DNA from: UBA1162 sp049513695
GTDB lineage: Bacteria > Chloroflexota > Dehalococcoidia > GIF9 > UBA5629
NCBI GenBank assembly: GCA_049513695.1
Contig: JBEKVW010000094.1
Location: forward strand, 1 to 7,350
Reading direction: 5' to 3'
Length of the DNA: 7,350 nt
The notes under the pieces are model-generated. The model was not told the DNA's origin and ran no database searches. It saw only the letters and a list, made by a program, of their open reading frames with translations. Made by a program: the position numbers and the translations under genes. This document shows, piece after piece, positions 5,242-7,350 of the stretch (positions are counted from its first letter, which is position 1; each line of letters opens with the position of its first letter).

Positions 5242-7155
5242 CTATAACGATATTGCGGCTTTAAAGCCATCGGCAACCGCCTCAAATATGGACCTCGGCT
5301 CAACGGCGTCGCCCACGAGAATGGTCTGGCCCACTTTACCCTGAAGGGCATCGTAAAGGCGCCTATCCGACTTGTTGCCCGTGGCAATAACTACGGTGTC
5401 GGCCGGAATGGTCTGGCTAGCGCCATCCGCAGCGCATATCGTCACCCCTTCCGCGGAGGCTTTCTCGCAGGTTGCGCCGGGCTTGATGACAATCCCCCTC
5501 CCGGTCATAGAGATTAACGTCTTGATTTGAAGCAAAGTCGGCTTGTTCGCCATTATTTGAGGCAGGACCTCGATGATGGTTACATCTTTGCCCTGTTCAG
5601 CTAAAAACCCGGCGGTCTCACACCCAACCATACCGCCTCCGATAACGACCACTCGTTTACCTGTCTGGCCGCGGCCCGATAGTACGTCGGCGGCAGACAA
5701 AGTTTTAATTTTGTCCAGGCCCGGGATATCGGGCACGACGGGTGACGCAGCCCCGGTTGCCACTATAACGGCATCGGGCTTCATCTTTTGGACCAATTCC
5801 GCAGTTGCGGCCTTCTGCTCCACTTTGATTTTCAGCTTACGCATCTGCGTGCACAGATATTCCACCAAAAGCTTAATTTGCTGTTTATCAGGAGGCACAC
5901 CGGCCAGCAGCAACTGTCCGCCGAGCTTCGATCCGGAATCATATAGTGTTACAGCATGGCCCCGAAGAGCGGCCACGCGTGCCGCTTCCATGCCGGCAGG
6001 TCCTCCGCCTACCACAAGGACCTTCCTGGCCTTCGACGCCTTGGCCAGCGGGTATTTGTACTCACTGCCCAGGGTGGCGTTGACGCTGCACTTTATCCCT
6101 TCAGAAGTATGTACTCCCCATTCGCATTGCAAGCACTGGATACAGGGCACGATATCCTCCGGCCTGCCTTCCATCAATTTATTGGGGATTTCGGCATCGC
6201 ACAGCAATCTGCGACCCATAGCTATGAAGTCGGCCTTGCCTTCCAGCAGCGCCTTATTGCCGACCTCGGGGGACATAAAGCCGACCGCAATGACCGGGAT
6301 GCCGACGGCTTTTTTAACAGACTCGGCGTAGGGCAGCAGCTCTCCCGCCACATCAGTCATCGTCCTTAGCCCATAGACAGATACATGCACAGCGTCGCAC
6401 CCCGCCTTTTCCGCCATTTTGGCGATGGCCGGGAGTTCTTCCGCATATATGCTCTCCGGTCCCATCTCTTCCGCGTTAATCCTGCACCATACTGGGTAGT
6501 CAGCGCCCACCTTGCTCCTGACTGCCGCGATAACCTCCAGCAGGAAACGGGCTCTATTTGTCAGGTCGCCTCCGTAGCTGTCGGTCCGTTTATTAGACCG
6601 CAGAGATAAAAACTGATGAATGAGATAGCCATGAGCGCCGTGGATCTCCACGCCATCAAAGCCACACTTTCTGGCCCGCTCCGCTGCCATGGCAAAGCGG
6701 TCGACCAGGTTTTTAATCTCATCCACGGTTAATTCCCTGGGTACGTCAGCGGTTGCGGATGCCGGGATCGGTGATGGGGCCACCGGCTGCTTCCCGGTGA
6801 ACTCCTTCCTGGCCTCCCTGCCACCGTGGTGGATCTGCATGGCAATTTTGGCCCCGTGCTTGTGAACAGCGTCTACCAGGCGTTTGAAGCCGGGGATATA
6901 TTTATCATCGTCAATGCCTGCTTCATTGGGCCAACCTTTGCCTACAGGGAAATCTGGGCATGTCCCCTCGGTTATGATCAAACCCACGCCACCCGCGGCC
7001 CGCTGCTCGTAGTGGGCAATCATCAAATCGGTTACTTCTCCGTCAGGAGCAGCATAGTTCGTCGCCATGGGCGGCATTACGATGCGGTTCTTGATTTTCA
7101 GCCTTCCGATCGATCCGGGCTCAAATAATTTAACGTATGCAGATTTATCCGGCAT
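5242..7155 (-). CDS. FMN/FAD/[4Fe-4S] NADH:flavin oxidoreductase, 2,4-dienoyl-CoA reductase / enoate reductase / TMADH family
   Basis: A 637-aa cytosolic iron-sulfur flavoprotein. Residues about 8-335 form an Old Yellow Enzyme TIM barrel binding FMN, with QIHHGGR (107-113), IHGAHGYLIHQFLS (171-184), the following SYGGDLTNRARF segment (193-204) and AMGRRLLCDAE (312-322). Cysteines C338, C341, C344 and C356 (Cx2Cx2Cx11C) bind the [4Fe-4S] cluster. E. coli FadH is spaced Cx2Cx3Cx11C, so the spacing here is closer to the trimethylamine dehydrogenase style. VLVVGGGPAGMEAA (379-392) is the FAD Rossmann motif and VVVIGGGMVGCETA (502-515) the NAD(P)H one. The acidic E529 at the end of that second beta strand favours NADH. 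TILVGDAVEP (611-620) closes the FAD site. Electrons pass NAD(P)H-FAD-FeS-FMN to an unsaturated substrate. Dienoyl-CoA, enoate, bile-acid-type and amine substrates are all possible. The ATG at 7155 has AAGGAGG (7164-7170) 8 nt upstream. It appears monocistronic. Confidence 0.94.
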   Translation of the reverse strand: MPDKSAYVKLFEPGSIGRLKIKNRIVMPPMATNYAAPDGEVTDLMIAHYEQRAAGGVGLIITEGTCPDFPVGKGWPNEAGIDDDKYIPGFKRLVDAVHKHGAKIAMQIHHGGREARKEFTGKQPVAPSPIPASATADVPRELTVDEIKNLVDRFAMAAERARKCGFDGVEIHGAHGYLIHQFLSLRSNKRTDSYGGDLTNRARFLLEVIAAVRSKVGADYPVWCRINAEEMGPESIYAEELPAIAKMAEKAGCDAVHVSVYGLRTMTDVAGELLPYAESVKKAVGIPVIAVGFMSPEVGNKALLEGKADFIAMGRRLLCDAEIPNKLMEGRPEDIVPCIQCLQCEWGVHTSEGIKCSVNATLGSEYKYPLAKASKARKVLVVGGGPAGMEAARVAALRGHAVTLYDSGSKLGGQLLLAGVPPDKQQIKLLVEYLCTQMRKLKIKVEQKAATAELVQKMKPDAVIVATGAASPVVPDIPGLDKIKTLSAADVLSGRGQTGKRVVVIGGGMVGCETAGFLAEQGKDVTIIEVLPQIMANKPTLLQIKTLISMTGRGIVIKPGATCEKASAEGVTICAADGASQTIPADTVVIATGNKSDRRLYDALQGKVGQTILVGDAVEPRSIFEAVADGFKAAISL

Positions 7156-7214
7156 TTCAACAGCCTCCTTCTACCCTGCTAATTCCACTGAATGAAGATC
7201 CAATCAATGCGACA

Positions 7215-7223
7215 ATTTTATCA
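7215..7223 (-). promoter_or_regulatory. possible extended -10 promoter of the flavoenzyme gene
   Basis: TGATAAAAT on the - strand (7223-7215) is an extended -10 (TGn then TAAAAT). No good -35 lies 16-18 bases upstream. It would give a leader of roughly 50 nt that carries the AAGGAGG ribosome-binding site. It lies just outside the degenerate repeat to its right. Confidence 0.35.
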
Positions 7224-7228
7224 CAAGT

Positions 7229-7313
7229 AGTTAACGGGGCATTGCGAGAGAGCTTCATATCTTCGAACAAAGGATTGCCACGTCGCCTGCGGCTCCTCGC
7301 AATGACGTGGTTA
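7229..7313. repeat. palindromic repeat copy 4, with internally deleted left arm
   Basis: AGTTAACGGGGCATTGCGAG (7229-7248) keeps the outer end. The CGAAGCG-TGGCAATC part of the left arm and much of the centre are missing. TCTTCGAACAAAG and a right arm at 7272-7307 (GGATTGCCACGTCGCC ... CTCGCAATGACG) are intact. Orientation is the same as copies 1-3. Confidence 0.82.
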
Positions 7314-7319
7314 ATTGCC

Positions 7320-7350
7320 GGTCATTACGAGGCGGGTTAACAGGTCATTG
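7320..7350. repeat. further palindromic repeat fragments running off the window
   Basis: GGTCATTACGAGGCGGG (7320-7336) is a mutated left end. GTTAACAGGTCATTG (7336-7350) is a fresh left end identical to that of copy 1 up to the window edge, so another full copy probably starts here. Confidence 0.65.

Noticed and set aside
5061..5387. Reading frames made of repeat sequence (also 3272-3457 and 4548-4814, - strand)
   Set aside because: Their translations consist largely of the same RHCEEP / CHASLAMT-like strings encoded by the palindromic repeats. They overlap real genes or promoters and have no plausible ribosome-binding site.
5573..6331. 252-codon + strand open frame
   Set aside because: It lies wholly antisense to the strongly supported flavoenzyme gene, is low-complexity Pro/Ser/Thr-rich, and shows no family motif.
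4353..7350. Repeated CATTGCGAG-type sequences as a CRISPR array
   Set aside because: Copies are unevenly spaced (hundreds to thousands of bases apart), have long imperfect hairpins instead of identical 25-40-base repeats, the intervals are genes rather than spacers, and no cas gene is present.

Overview
The window holds six protein genes. A 5'-truncated type II restriction-modification/methyltransferase gene lies on the + strand at the left edge. Five complete chromosomal-type genes follow, all on the - strand: a Nudix ADP-sugar pyrophosphatase, an ArgA-like GNAT acetyltransferase, NAD kinase, an AhpD-like carboxymuconolactone-decarboxylase-family protein, and a large FMN/FAD/[4Fe-4S] enzyme of the 2,4-dienoyl-CoA reductase (FadH)/TMADH type. 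Spaces between the - strand genes are filled with copies of a short palindromic repeat. The organism is a bacterium with moderately GC-rich core genes. The FadH/TMADH-type flavoenzyme and the repeat style would fit an anaerobe such as a Dehalococcoidia-like Chloroflexota. That placement is an inference from impression, not from a marker gene.

Layout. 1-2264 (+): clearly AT-rich Eco57I/TaqI-type N6-adenine methyltransferase with a target-recognition domain, its N-terminus cut off by the window. 2274-3268 (-): Nudix and GNAT genes, translationally coupled with a 2-nt gap. 3269-3464: cluster of partial repeats. 3465-4289 (-): nadK, with a near-consensus promoter that overlaps the longest possible reading frame and implies a leaderless mRNA starting at a GTG. 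4308-4683: two full repeats, one partial repeat and two small hairpins. 4684-5010 (-): AhpD-like gene with a good Shine-Dalgarno, a TTGACA-17-TAGTAT promoter and a perfect 7-bp inverted repeat just upstream of the -35. 5131-5235: another full repeat. 5242-7155 (-): flavoenzyme. 7229-7350: a deleted repeat copy and the start of further copies.

How the genes fit together. NAD kinase makes NADP, the Nudix enzyme probably clears ADP-ribose and related products, and the flavoenzyme uses a nicotinamide cofactor to reduce enoyl or related substrates. The AhpD-like protein has a CxxC redox pair. This is a loosely redox/cofactor-themed housekeeping neighbourhood rather than a dedicated new system. The most unusual items are the composite two-hairpin repeat family, the leaderless nadK start, and the regulated-looking AhpD-family promoter. 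The restriction-modification gene differs in base composition and orientation and looks like a horizontally acquired neighbour. No defence island beyond that one gene is visible here.
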